Source of the DNA: Undaria pinnatifida
Lineage: Eukaryota; Sar; Phaeophyceae; Laminariales; Alariaceae
Length of the DNA: 64,000 nucleotides
Assembly: GCA_012845835.1 (NCBI GenBank)
Contig: JABAKD010000009.1
Location: 8,707,413 to 8,771,412, forward strand
Reading direction: 5' to 3'
The translations under genes were made by a program, and so were the position numbers. The notes below the pieces were generated by a model. It was not told where the DNA came from. It worked only from the letters and a program-made list of their open reading frames with translations, and ran no database searches. Positions 44,752 to 55,935 of the stretch are shown in pieces; positions within the stretch are counted from its first letter, which is position 1; each line of letters begins with the position of its first letter.

Positions 44752-47700
44752 GTGAGTGCCGGCCCCAAGCTACTGCTGAACCGCTTCTCAGGTTTGATCA
44801 TTGTTATGTCGCCCAAAAATATTCGATACGAGGTATACCACCAATGCCAGAGTACACAATTTTTTTAATTTTGATTTTGAAAAAATTGAAAACGTCATCT
44901 GTGAGTACGACCGATTGAATGAATATAAAAAGGTACCAGGTGTAGTCTAATACACGTGTAGTCTAATACCCATATATACGATGTACTTGGATGTACCAGA
45001 TTTTATCCTGGATTTATTATCCCGAAAACGCGTACCATGTGCTTGTACGCAGTTCTAAAGTTCGCGCCTTGGCATATGGTACAATTGTAGTACCGGTACC
45101 ACTACTGTTGTAGTACCACCACGACTTGGGCGAAACCCTCTTGCCCACCACGTACCAAGATGTGATGACGTTTTTATGCGAGCGATCCGAAAACAAACTC
45201 CCAAGTTAGTTGACTGTGCGTCGGCGGCTGTTGCTACACCGGTACCTTTTTTATACCAAATACCTGGTGCCTGACAGCGGCAGCTGCCTGCTGCACCGCG
45301 CTGAGCCATAGGCGTCACTCGCGCCGCTGCGTTTAGCTAGGGATGGCATAATATGCTTCACAGGTAGGACCCCATTGCTCTCGTGTCAACCCGAAATGTT
45401 TCACAGCAAGCAGCACTGCTGCACTCGTGTTGATCTACCGGTACGATTCGACTTGTTTCTCTTCCTTTCAACCTTTTTGTGCGTTGTGCGACATATTTCT
45501 TGCACGCTCAGGTATTAGACTATTAGTTTTGTTATCTTTCCTGATACATACTTCGAAGGATACACTTGTGATGATGGCAGAAGGCCAGTATACCGGTGCA
45601 GCCAGCTACTCTTGTGTACAGAGCAGTATACACGTACAACTACTGTGTAATACGAGTATGTAGTTCTCGTAGTTCTGTTTAGTTGTATTGCTGTCTGCTG
45701 TCTGTCGCTTCCAGGCGCATTGCGATGATCTAGCTTTGGGGCTGGAGATTTTGTCACTGTTTCTCCCACGAGTGAGCGCAAGCCCGAGCCAGTCGAACTC
45801 GCGATACCAATAATGCTGCTGTAGACAAGTGCACCTACTGCCTTCCGCCCCCTTTGACGCGATTGTCGTCGGCCTCTCACACCTATATACCCCCCATTCG
45901 GCAGTTTCACGCCTCACGCGCTCTTTTCACGAACAATTTGCCAACGTTTTATTTTATCATCTCCACGCTTGTCAACGTTTGTTTGTTTTTCTCTGGCGAA
46001 AAAACAAACTCCTGCCTGTGTAGGTTTGCAGAGGCGCCGATATCGTGTACGTGCTGTCCGCCCTCGAGCTTCCGGACTTGCCGGACGCGGCCGACCTGCA
46101 AGACTTCAGGGCAGGTGCGTATCGCGTGTCACTCGTCATGCGTGCCGTTTTTTTCGTCCTTACTTCATCCGTTTTCGGTTGAGAAAGGCACCGGACTTGG
46201 AGGTGGTGGCCTACGCAGCTCGTCGCTTGTATAGTCGTATTGGCTTCGGACGCTGTCCGATTGCTGTACGAGTCGTACACGCGTTTGATTGGCCCGTAGG
46301 GCCGTTGCCGTGTGATCTGCGTGCGTGCACCACCCGTAGCTGATACATCGCACACGTTGTAAGTCTCGTGCATACATGTATACCGTACACGACATCTGGT
46401 ACATAATGCTGACCAGAAGCCGCAAACGCTTTTTTTTTTCGAAACCCGAGTGCGTACAATATGACAAGCCCTGAAACTGTGACATCTGTTGTTGTTCCGT
46501 ACAGCGCGGCAGTAGTGTTAATAGCTCTCCCATGCAAAGCAACACGCGACCCGCATAAGTCATGCGCGGTCGGCCATCCGTTTCAAGAACGAGGAGGGCA
46601 ATCTGAGCGTCGACGCGGTGTGCGTGTGGCAGCATGGCCCTGCGTGTTGGTCGCCGCATGGAGATCCACAAAAAAATTGTATGTGGGACATTGTTCGCAC
46701 AGCTGTCGTGGGTGTAATAGAACTGACGTAGCTCTTATGTTTTTGTGAGCCAAGCGGTGGAGGGGTTGATACACACGTTCTTGGACCACAGAGCATGCCA
46801 TGAAACGTGAAAGTCGCCAGGTCGCCGCCCACACCGTGCCGGCCGCACTGTTTGTGCTAGACTCACCTCGATTTGCTTCAACCAATCCACCCACCCACCC
46901 ACCCACCCACCTACCCACCCACCCACCCACCCACCCACCTTCCCACCCACCCCATCCTTGACATCAATGTTCCGCTAGGTGTGAGCAGGGTGGTACAATG
47001 TTGCCAGGAATGCGGGGTCGGCGGCCTCGTGTTCGTCAGCTCCTCCAGGGTCGTGTCGAGCAGAAACGGGCTCGACCTGTCGGATGAAAACGTGCCTTTT
47101 GTGACCAGCCAGGAGGACGAGACGGCGCACGCCATCGCCTTGGCGGAAGCCGAGGTTCTCAAGGCCAGGCGAGAGACTCGTGGATACCTTCGATGCAACT
47201 CAACGTAACACATTTTGTTTCGTTAGCATTCTCCTTTTGCGGCATAGTCGTCGTGTATGCATGTACAGCTGTTGCGGTGTCGCTGATGGCGTGCAATTTT
47301 TTACCATTTGGGCGCAAGCCCAATTGGATTTGGGCACGCACCCGCTCGCCGCGTAGATGATGGCGAAGGCTTTCATCATTCACACAAAGGGGTTCGATAA
47401 CGCGTCGTCCGACGTTTTTGGGCCGAAGTAGTCTTCAAAGACCGTAGTTAATGTCCATCGCGGCAAACGAAATATGCGGGATACGATAAGCGCGACCCGA
47501 AGGTATATGGGCAGGTGTGTGTACTCCTCTAGTTGTCATGAATACCAGGTACAGTAGCGGCCCCGATATAGCGGCACCCTGAATAGCGAAATGCCCTAAA
47601 TAGCGGCACGAAAATCTCTTGACACCATCTTGACCCGATATAGCGGCAAATGCCCGCTATTCAGGATCGGGCCCTCATTAGCGGCAATTTGAGGTATTTC

Positions 47701-50700
47701 GCCACCGCGATAGCGGCAATCTGCTGTCCACAGGACCCCCTACAGCAGTAGGATACAGGATCCATACAGCAGTACAGCTGCAGTACAGCAGTACAGTACA
47801 GTACAGCAGTACAGCAGCAGTACGCACCACGACGGTGGTGGGCGCCACAAGCACCTGCTTGCAAGCATCATGCCGGCATGCGCCGATCAAGAACTACGAG
47901 GCGCGACTCGCGAGCGACGTGGGGAAGGGGGCGTCGAACAGTTCCAAGGACGCCGGGGTGGCGGAGCTCATGGCAGCTCTTAATGCCCTTAGCTTGGGCG
48001 TGAAAGAGGCGACGGCAGGAGTTGTAGACTCAGAGATGTCGGATGTCTTGGCGCACCTTAACATGACCGCGGGCAGGCCTGCCCACCCTGCCGCCGTCAA
48101 GGCGATGAAGGAATGGGCAGAGTTGGAGGAGCAAGAAGAAATTGCGAAGGCTTTGGCTCAAGACGCGAACGACGTCCTCGTTGAGAAGGTTAATAACTCG
48201 TACGTCGAGGAAGACATCTGCCCTTCTGACGAAGAGCTAGAGCCGAGCACCATCGAAGACGATGAGAGCGGAGACGATGACGAAATTTCGCCGCCGTCGC
48301 ATGCGGAGCTGTCTTCTTATTTTGGTCCTCTAGAGAATTACGCAGAGGCGTACGGTATGCGTGAGGCCGGATACTTGCTACGTAGGGTCAAGATGGCATT
48401 TCTCGCATCAAAGTCCGCTACACCGGGACGGCAGTCGGACATCAGAGCGTTCTTTTAATCACTGCGGACTTTATTCGGCAGAAACCTGCGCCAAAGCGTT
48501 AAGGCAGGAGTTGATGTACTGTCACAGAGGGGTGATGTTTGATGTCATCATTTGATGCATCAATTGGTTCAGCGTACGAAATGTTCGGCCGGTTCTGGTA
48601 CGTGTAGAGGTGATCAATACATGGTCCGTGATGAAAAAACATGCGCGCTACGCTGTGTGGCCTTTCTTTCCGACTGATTCTTTTTTTTATCCTTTGTACA
48701 TCAGGTTACACTCGTAGGCTGCACAAGAGTAGGAGGCCTCGACAGCAGTACGAGTACAAGTACAGTACGGGGAGTGGTGGGTAGGAGATGGAGAGACCGT
48801 CTGCATGGATTCACGAGCAATACACGAGCAATACACGAGCAGTGAAGGCAATAACAATGACACAGCATCATACCTTGTCAGTAGAACACATGCCACTAAC
48901 TTACAGCGCGCAGAGGCGAAGATTCCGTGAGAATCAATCTGGCGTTGTAAACACAAGTACGAAGCTGTTTTCCCCCATAGCGGCAAATATACCGCTATTG
49001 AGGACTCATTAGCGGCTAAATCACCGCTATATGGGTATAGCGGAGTTGCCCTGAATAACGGCAATTTTGCCGCCTGGCACTACATGCCGCTATATCGGGG
49101 CCGCTACTGTATGTAGAATCAACTGAGACCCCCCCCCTCCCCGCCAATGTAGTATGTGCACTTATCACCCAATCTATTAAAGGTATATATTAATGACATG
49201 ATAGTAGCAGTCGAAGCCGCAAAGCAAGGAGTCACGATGGGAGAAGATACGGTGTCGGGGTTGATGTTTGCGGATGATTTCGTGGGGATATCAAAACCAC
49301 CCGAAGGATTGCAGAAACAGATAAAGCACTAGAGTACACTGGGAAGTGGAACGTGACAGCGAACGTGAAAAAATGCGCAGTAGTTGTATGTAACGAAGAT
49401 AAGGTGAATCCGGTAAATGTCAAATGGAAGTGCGGAGAAGATGAGCTACCTATCGTAGACCAATACACGTACCTTGGCGTAGAGATCTCAAAGGGCTGCT
49501 CTTGGGATGCACACATAGCGAAAGTAATAGGAAAGGATAAATCACAAGCAGGCAAGATGGGTGCGATCCTAACAGACCCGCACCTTGACACTAGGATTAA
49601 AATATGTATTCTGATGAACTGATTGTGCCAAAATTAAAGTATGCAGGAGAAGTATGGGAAAGAAACGTGAAGTTCGTAAAACAACTGGAAACAGTTCAGA
49701 TAACAGCAGCTAAAAAGATACTAGGATGCTAAAGAACGACGAGTAATACAGTGTTAAGACCAGAACTAGGAATGTACCAACTTGAAACAAATAGAGACGT
49801 GAGAAAGTTGAAATGGCAATATAAAGTAAAGAATGTGCCAGAAAAGAGGTTGCCAGCCATAGTTGATAGGGCTGTATGGGAGAAAATAACAAGAAGGCGA
49901 GCTGGAGTAAGATGGGATAACGTAGTCGAGAAAACTTGGAAGGATATAGGGGCAGACGAAAAAGCAGTATTGTCTACAGAGAAGTTTGGCGGGTACAAGA
50001 CAGAAGTAAAATAGGAGAAGAAAGGGAAAGGCAAGCGCTTAGAAATAAGGTGAGAGAGGAGAAGCGCTTAGAGATATACGGGGGGTTAAGAGAAGATGTT
50101 GGAATGAAAACGTATCTGCACGGCCCAATGGACTACGCGAAAAAGCTGAAACTGCGATTCGTGTAGGGGACCTGAACCTACCAGAAGGAAAGATATGTGC
50201 CAGTAGTCGGGAGGAGGACGTGGCTACAAATATGTGCCCGTGTGGCACAACACTACAGAGCAGGACTCACATAGTAGGAGAATGTAAAATGTACTAATAG
50301 GAACGGGATGCGTTAGAGGAGGAGATGAAGAAATTGACGTGTGTGACGTGGAAGAGATTGGTGGACTAAAGAGTATCGAAAATACGATCGCTACCCTATT
50401 AATAGGAGAGATGGTGGCGGCAGACGGCGAAACAGGACGGGGATAGGATAAGCGAACAGTTTTTATGTAGTGTATGGAAGAAGCGTAATGAGCGCCCAAA
50501 TGTTGGAGGTGTCTCTATTAGGAGTAGGAACGGTGCTCCGTCTCGAACTGCGTGGTTAATGGTCATATGACTAAGGCAAGCAACAAATGAGTACGCCCCC
50601 CCCCCCCCCGCCCTCCCCGCTAACGTGCTCTTCCTCCTCTCCATTGTCTCCTTACCACACCGTTGCTTTGCGTGTGATCGCGCTTTCCCCGGGGCTGTAC

Positions 50701-53700
50701 GCTCTCTCGACGTTGTTGCTGCGATACCGCAGCGAAACGCAAAACATCGGAGGTTCGTCGTGCTTGTACACCTGCGCTCTGCGCCCCGCCTCTATTTACG
50801 GAACGAAGGACGACAGGTCAGCAGTTTTTTTCTCCCATATGGCACGAATAGCTCTTGTCTCTGGTACGTAGTAGGAGTGGCATGATGGAGAACCAGGACT
50901 GGTCCGTCTACAGGCTGGTTGAAGTAACAAAAAAACTCCCCACCAATGCCGCTCTCAATATCTAGTCAAAGAGTGAATATTTGGTATCATAGTGACCCCC
51001 ATGACCAGTGGACAAGGTGACATGGCCAAGAAAAGGTAACGGCCTCAGGCTGTCTCTAGGAGCGAAACTCGTATCGACCAATGATAAACCTTCAATTTTT
51101 CAATAGTATTTAGTTTTTTTTTCAGCGGGGGCGAAAAAAAAATAATTGCGCGGCAATTTGCACGATCCGGTTGGACGTACTCCAAGGCATGTCTGTAGAA
51201 AATTTCGCGCAAAAAATCGAAGATCTAGCCTGCCTGTGTACAACATGAAGCAGAATCTAGCGAAAAAACTCGGTGGACCCTAAAACCGAGTCATTTGAAG
51301 GAAATAACGCATCTTACTGATTTTTAAGCACAAAAGTCCAAATGTCCACGCCGTTTTTGACAGATAGACCCAGAAATTTGCACACGTGTTCTACATGCCC
51401 ATCCCGAGGTCTGACCTCCTGTTTTTCTTTTTTCGCAGAAAATACTTGGGCTAAGATGGTCCACATTTTCCGAAAATCTCAACTGACGAAAAATCAGACA
51501 ACAACAAAAAAAAAATCATAGGGTAAGGTCTTCGAAAGGCACATAGAAGACGTGCGCAAAAATTCAAGGTCTGACTAAAAAAAAACGGCTTGGACATTCG
51601 CCGGGGAATAAATTTGTGGTTTTTAACGTGAAACAGCTTGTATGATATATTTGGGCTTGTACTCTCATTGTGGCAACATCTCCGTCTCCCTGTCTCGTTT
51701 GCCTTACTCGCCATCCACCTGCTGCACCACCCTCTACTCACTCCGGATAGCAAAGGATCGTGCTCCATTCTACTGGTTGCTATTTAATAGATACGTTCGG
51801 CACAATCGCTCTGCCCATACCCCCACGTTGGTCGCCTTTTTGCATCCCTTGTCCAGGTCTCTGCAACGCGCGTTGGGGTGGGTAGGGTGGGGGCTGAACC
51901 GAGTTGCCCTCGGGCGCGAGAACGTGCAGTCCGACATGCTGTACATTGACAACCTGGTGCGTCTTCCGCGTGAATCCTTACTCCCTTGTAGTTGCATTAT
52001 GGTTTGGGTGAAACCTTTAGCTTGTCACCTCTTGGTCCCTGATGCGGTGGCAGTTGGTTGCGGTTCTTTGCGGCATGATTTGTCGTGGGTCTGCTCAAGG
52101 GCTGAATGCAGCGACGGCCGTCCGAGTCCTCGCGGCTTGGTGAGTCACTCGACAGCGTACGCTACGGCCTTCCTGACTCTCCATTTCACCTTGTTGTAGA
52201 AACACACTCGTAGACGTAGTGGACAATGCCAAGACTACAGTACAGGACACCTAAAAAAGAAACAAAAATATTAACCCAAGCTATGTACGTTTGTTATTTG
52301 GGAGAGGGTGCGTTCTACACTAAAACAAGGAAAACAGCTCCCGAATTTCTTATATTATTGCCGGTATCAGCCTGCCTTTCATATTTCCCTAATTCTTTGT
52401 TAGGCGACCTGTACCGAAACACCAAAAAACCCCATGAAAATGAGTTTTTCCCCCGCCATATCCGTTCGTGCCTGCGAGCAGGTAGAGGCACAGGTGCTGG
52501 CGGGTAGAAAACTCATGGAGGGGGCCGCGGACGCGCAGGCGGGGGGGGCGGGGTGGAGCACGCACGCCCCCGTGTGCTCGGGGCAGGCGTATTTTGTCAC
52601 GGACGGCCGGCCGTGCAACCTGCAGGCGTTCGCGGACGGCGTCCTCGATGGCCTCGGTGGGTGCCTTGCCTTTCCTGGCGTGACGGTTGGGTTGGTTGTG
52701 TAAGCCTGATGGCTTGGCATAACGGCTGCTGGGATTGGTTTGTACGTTTTGTTGTGGCTGTTGCCTGTAATGCAGTGGTGTGAGGGGCCGGCTGCTGGAA
52801 TGATTTTGCTGCTTGGCGATGTATTGGACTGGCTTGATAGCGCGGTTTGTCTTGGTTGATCGCGCAATGCGAGATTTTTCATCGCTACGTCTGCCACGGG
52901 GTCGGCCGTTTTGAGGGAGCGTACGGCCTGCCGATTTTTCTTGTGTGGGTGCACGTATCGGAGCCGCACGAAGAGCTCTTCTCGCGGCGGGCAATTTTGT
53001 GTCCTTTGGCGCCGACGAGCGCTTCGATAGGATTATGATTGCACTTATCTGGTATCCCTCCTGCGCGCTGCAATGTATGCTGGGTTGGGTGCACACTCTT
53101 CCCATCATTTTTTGCTCTGATTAGCTTTTTTTCCTTAGGTGTGCCAATGATACTTTCCGTCACTACCGTTTTTCGTACGCGTTTTGTTTTGTTCTGTGCT
53201 CTAACGCTTCAGATTTTCCGACATCGAAGATTGTGCGGGTACCAAAAATGGTCGCGCTTGCGATGGCGGGGGCGGCGGAGCTGATATGCAAGGTTAGCAG
53301 AGGGCGGCAATATGACCGTTCACGGCCGTCCTAGCTCGATGTACGAAATAACAATGCTTGTGCTGTATACGCCCTTGTGTTGTCTATTGCCCAGCGTTTG
53401 TGTTCATTCTTTCGCGGTTTTCCGGAACACTTCGTAGTGCCACTGGTGTAACGGTGCCTGTTTCAATGCTTCCGGGGACGACCAGAAGTTTAGTTGCACC
53501 GCTGTTGCTGTTTCATTGCGGGGAGAGAAATTTAGCTCCTCCCCTCGCGTATGGACTCACAGCTGACATGTCTGCAATAGTTTTACATATGCACGCGAGA
53601 CTTCTGTTGGTCGATGTTGCAGTTTCGGCTTATACCGGCAATCCGTACTGATCTCGGAGAAAAGTAGTTCCTCCCCTTGCGTATGAACGCGTAGCCGACG

Positions 53701-55935
53701 TGTCACAGTTGAAGTATTTGTAGAAAATGCACAAAATGCTAGTGTTGTGCCTGTCGATGTTGCACGTTTGGCTTATACCGGTGGTCGTACTGATTTCCTG
53801 GACTGTTGACGCCATGCTCCAGGTAGGGTTGACCAAAACACCCGTGTGGACGCGCAAAGAAGTCCGGACACTCACCGAGGACCGCACGTCAAGCATCGCC
53901 CGAATCCGAGCCGACCTGGGATACGAACCGATGTGAGCAAGCAGGGCGTATATATTCATGTATGTGGGACATATACAACTTTTTGTGGGCATCCTGCCGA
54001 GCATCTTCCGCAGTGTACCGCAGCACCGAAAGTTACAGTTTCGAAAACCGAATACTCCTGTAGGATACGGGATATCTTCTTTGTGTCAACGGTTACATTG
54101 AATGCTGGCACTACTGTTATTTTGGTCGCTAATCGTGCCGGACCGCGCACAAGCCGGGCCTACGAAGTATTTTTTTCGCGCTCAAATGCGGAGGTGACGG
54201 TGACGGCGTTGGGGGAGACGTTATGGAACGCGTATCGAATTTTCCGTACGTGGTCTGGAATGCAAACTGCGCCAATCCGGGGGGGAAACCAAGCGTTGGA
54301 ACACGGGCTCAAATGTTGGCGCGACCGGAAGGCACCCACGAGCTCTCGTGTCCACTGCTCACCTCGGCTCCGCTGCCGCTGTTTGCCCCCCCACCCCCCC
54401 ACCCCGCCCTCTCCCCTGCCCCCCTCCCCCACCTATCGCCGAACGAATACAGCGTCGATCCGGGTACAGCCTTGAGAAGCACTGTGGAGGGGCTGAAGGG
54501 GGCCGGATGGGGACGACACACCTTCTTGGTCCCGGGGCTCGGCTACTGCATCCTCATCCCTTTGTTTCTGTGGTTCCTGACCATCGCGAGTTTCGAGAGC
54601 ACTTGCCCGGCATTTTTGGCGCCAGTGCAAAGAGCCTGTGAGTTAAGAAGCTGCGACGTGCGGGGCCCCCGACTGACATCACCGTCCGAGATGGCCGAGG
54701 TTTTAGACCCACCCTGCTGGGTCGCGTGCGGCCGTGCAGTATAGTTGTTGTGGTGTGTCGGTGTTTTCAGGACCTAGCCTTGCGCCATGCGGCTCGTTTG
54801 GCGGAGCGCAGTACAGATTTTGTTTTCGTGTTGCATGTCCTGCTGCGGGTGTTGAACACAAACGACTGGGTTTTCGCTTGTACATAGCGGCGGGTTTATT
54901 CCGTGTGTTTGGGAGGGGGAGACGACACCGCAAACAGCGTTGGAAAGCGTGTTTGATGCGTGCGTTTTTCGGAGAGGGCGACAAAACCTTGAACAGCGTC
55001 ACAAATTCGGCATTAAGGTGTCTACCCTGTAGTTGCACTCGGCGGCGAAGGTGGGCGACAAGAAGTCTCGGTGGATTGCGGCCGTGTAGTTCTAATGCCG
55101 GCGGGGGCTAAAAGCACTGCAGACTGTTTGCCTGTAAACACCTGTTGGCCACTACCCGGAGGACACGTGCAAGAGTAGTGAGTCCGGCTTTCGTTTTTTT
55201 CTGTTTTTTTTCTTTCTCTTCGTCCACGGAGCAATAATCGAGTTGTTGCGAGTGCTAACCGTGCGACTACACCCACATATCAGGGGTTAAAAGCACTGCA
55301 GACTTTTTGGCCTGTACACACCTGTTGTCCACTACCCGGAGGGCACGTGCAAGAGTAGTGAGTCCGGCTTTCGTTTTTTTTTTCTGTTTTGTTTTTTTCT
55401 CTTCGTCCACGGAGTAATAATCGAGTCGTTGCGAGTGCTAACCGCGCGACTACGCCCACACCTCGGGGGTTAAAAGCACTGCAGACTTTTTGGCCTGTAC
55501 ACACCTGTTGTCCACTACGCGGAGGGCACGTGCAAAAGTAGTGAGTCCGGCTTTCGTTTTTTTTTCCTGGATTTTTTTCTTCTCTTCGTCCACGGAGTAA
55601 TAATCGAGTCGTTGCGAGTGCTAACCGCGCGACTACGCCCACCCCCACCCCCCTCCCCTTCCCTTGCTTTTCCACTTGCCACCCCTGCCGCTCCCTTGCC
55701 TCTGTATTTGTGCTGGTTTAATTTAGCGCTGCACGTTCATCTCGCTGTCTTTCGGCGGCTCGTGCTCGTACGTGTAACCCTCGTCGCGGCCGTGCTGGCG
55801 CACGTGTTGGAAGGGGTGTACGCGTATACTCGCGCCCAACGGGCCGGACACAAAGACACTGCCCCCCTCTGGCTCATCCAGACGACCATCATCGGCTTCC
55901 CGTCCACGCGCTTAGTGATGCGACTTTTGTCGTAG
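44608..55935 (+). CDS. Gene B: 3beta-HSD-like extended SDR with C-terminal membrane domain
   Basis: Exons: 44608-44751, 46032-46114, 46979-47168, 50733-50816, 51791-51956, 52482-52656, 53213-53292, 53823-53932, 54453-54637, 55727-55935 (stop TAG). A short exon between the first two is unassigned. Donors are GT except the GC at 47169. Motifs: VVLTGGCSVGLALRRRL (reduced glycine loop), GADIVYVLSA, LVFVSSSRVV, YTCALRPASIYG, MLYIDNL, QAYFVTDGRPCN, ADLGYEP, then a DUF4499-like tail (GLGYCILIPLFLWFLTIASF; LEGVYAYTRAQRAGHKDT). EDETAHAIALAE lacks the catalytic Tyr and Lys. Eight of ten exon lengths equal those of gene A. The 3.6 kb intron after 47168 holds a pogo-like element and a LINE. Confidence 0.8.
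46979..47168 (+). CDS. Gene B active-site exon lacking the YxxxK dyad
   Basis: 190 bp, the same as gene A. It keeps LVFVSSSRVVSSRNGLDLSD but has T and I at the Tyr and Lys positions. The acceptor is CCGCTAG by phase; no AG occurs in the CCCA-rich 95 bp before it. It ends at AG|GCGAGA, a GC donor supported by the phase of the next exon. Confidence 0.8.
47552..49109. mobile_element. pogo/Tigger-like element with TAGCGGC repeats
   Basis: Ends CAGTAGCGGCCCCGATATAG then CGGC form an exact inverted repeat, flanked by TA (47550-47551 and 49110-49111). ATAGCGGCA words recur through both ends (47570-47720 and 48975-49100). At 1,558 bp it keeps only the end of a transposase-like frame and is a deletion derivative. 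It inserted at the TA of a TACCAGGTA word, in an intron of gene B. Confidence 0.85.
47835..48458 (+). pseudogene. C-terminal part of a pogo/Tigger-type transposase
   Basis: A 207-codon frame with no clear ATG at its start. It has an alanine/glutamate-rich helix region, an acidic stretch (SDEELEPSTIEDDESGDDDE) and a tail ending GRQSDIRAFF. Tigger/pogo transposases commonly have an acidic region after the DDE domain and a Q-[ST]-x-I-x-x-F-F ending, which this matches. DNA-binding and catalytic domains are missing, presumably deleted. Its place inside pogo-like ends supports the call. Confidence 0.6.
49176..50610 (+). mobile_element. Non-LTR retrotransposon (LINE) remnant, 5'-truncated
   Basis: Broken plus-strand frames in order: the end of a reverse transcriptase with GLMFADDFVGIS (catalytic FADD) and YTYLGVEISKGCSW, then LKYAGEVWERN..VQITAAKKILG, then a long basic C-terminal region and CPCGTTLQSRTHIVGEC, a CCHC-type zinc motif usual near LINE ends. 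At least four frameshifts or stops are present. The 3' end (about 50474-50610) runs into a C tract and matches the truncated tails at 28111 and 36441. It lies in an intron of gene B. Confidence 0.8.
50733..50816 (+). CDS. Gene B exon: LRP-x-x-IYG segment
   Basis: 84 bp between ACCGCAG and GTCAGC, encoding GGSSCLYTCALRPASIYGTK. Homologous to 34224-34307 of gene A with equal length and phase. Confidence 0.85.
52243..52411. mobile_element. 170-bp MITE family, best-preserved copy
   Basis: 169 bp. Left end CAGGACACCTAAAAAAG, right complement CAGGTCGCCTAACAAAG, TA on both sides (52241-52242, 52412-52413). Intronic in gene B. Confidence 0.75.
52482..52656 (+). CDS. Gene B exon: QAYFVTDGRP motif
   Basis: 175 bp, acceptor GAGCAG, donor GTGGGT. 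It encodes VEAQVLAGRKLMEG and CSGQAYFVTDGRPCNLQAFA, matching the G-[EQ]-x-Y-[FI]-[IV]-[TS]-D segment of 3beta-HSD proteins. Equal length in gene A (32966-33140). Confidence 0.85.
55109..55650. repeat. Three tandem units of about 180 bp in the last intron of gene B
   Basis: Units start near 55109, 55287 and 55470 with TAAAAGCACTGCAGAC and contain ACACCTGTTG(G/T)CCACTAC, GTGAGTCCGGCTTTCG, a T run and GTTGCGAGTGCTAACCG. Confidence 0.9.
55727..55935 (+). CDS. Gene B last exon: end of DUF4499-like domain
   Basis: 209 bp after TTTAATTTAG. It encodes a hydrophobic helix (TLVAAVLAHVLEGVYAY), then TRAQRAGHKDTAPLWLIQTT, IIGFPS and a stop at 55933-55935. Confidence 0.85.

Noticed and set aside
46861..46978. 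Pro/Thr/His-rich peptide in front of the gene B active-site exon as certain protein
   Set aside because: Phase and the first available AG favour an intron here; kept only as a finding.
47280..47545. Extra exon in gene B (and 34460-34720 in gene A)
   Set aside because: The copies are similar between paralogs, but gene B has in-frame stops and neither matches the family; the true next exons are 50733-50816 and 34224-34307. Probably conserved intron or relic.
55022..55675. Minus-strand frames with repeated LALATTRLLLRGRRE peptide
   Set aside because: Antisense of the 180-bp tandem intron repeat in gene B.
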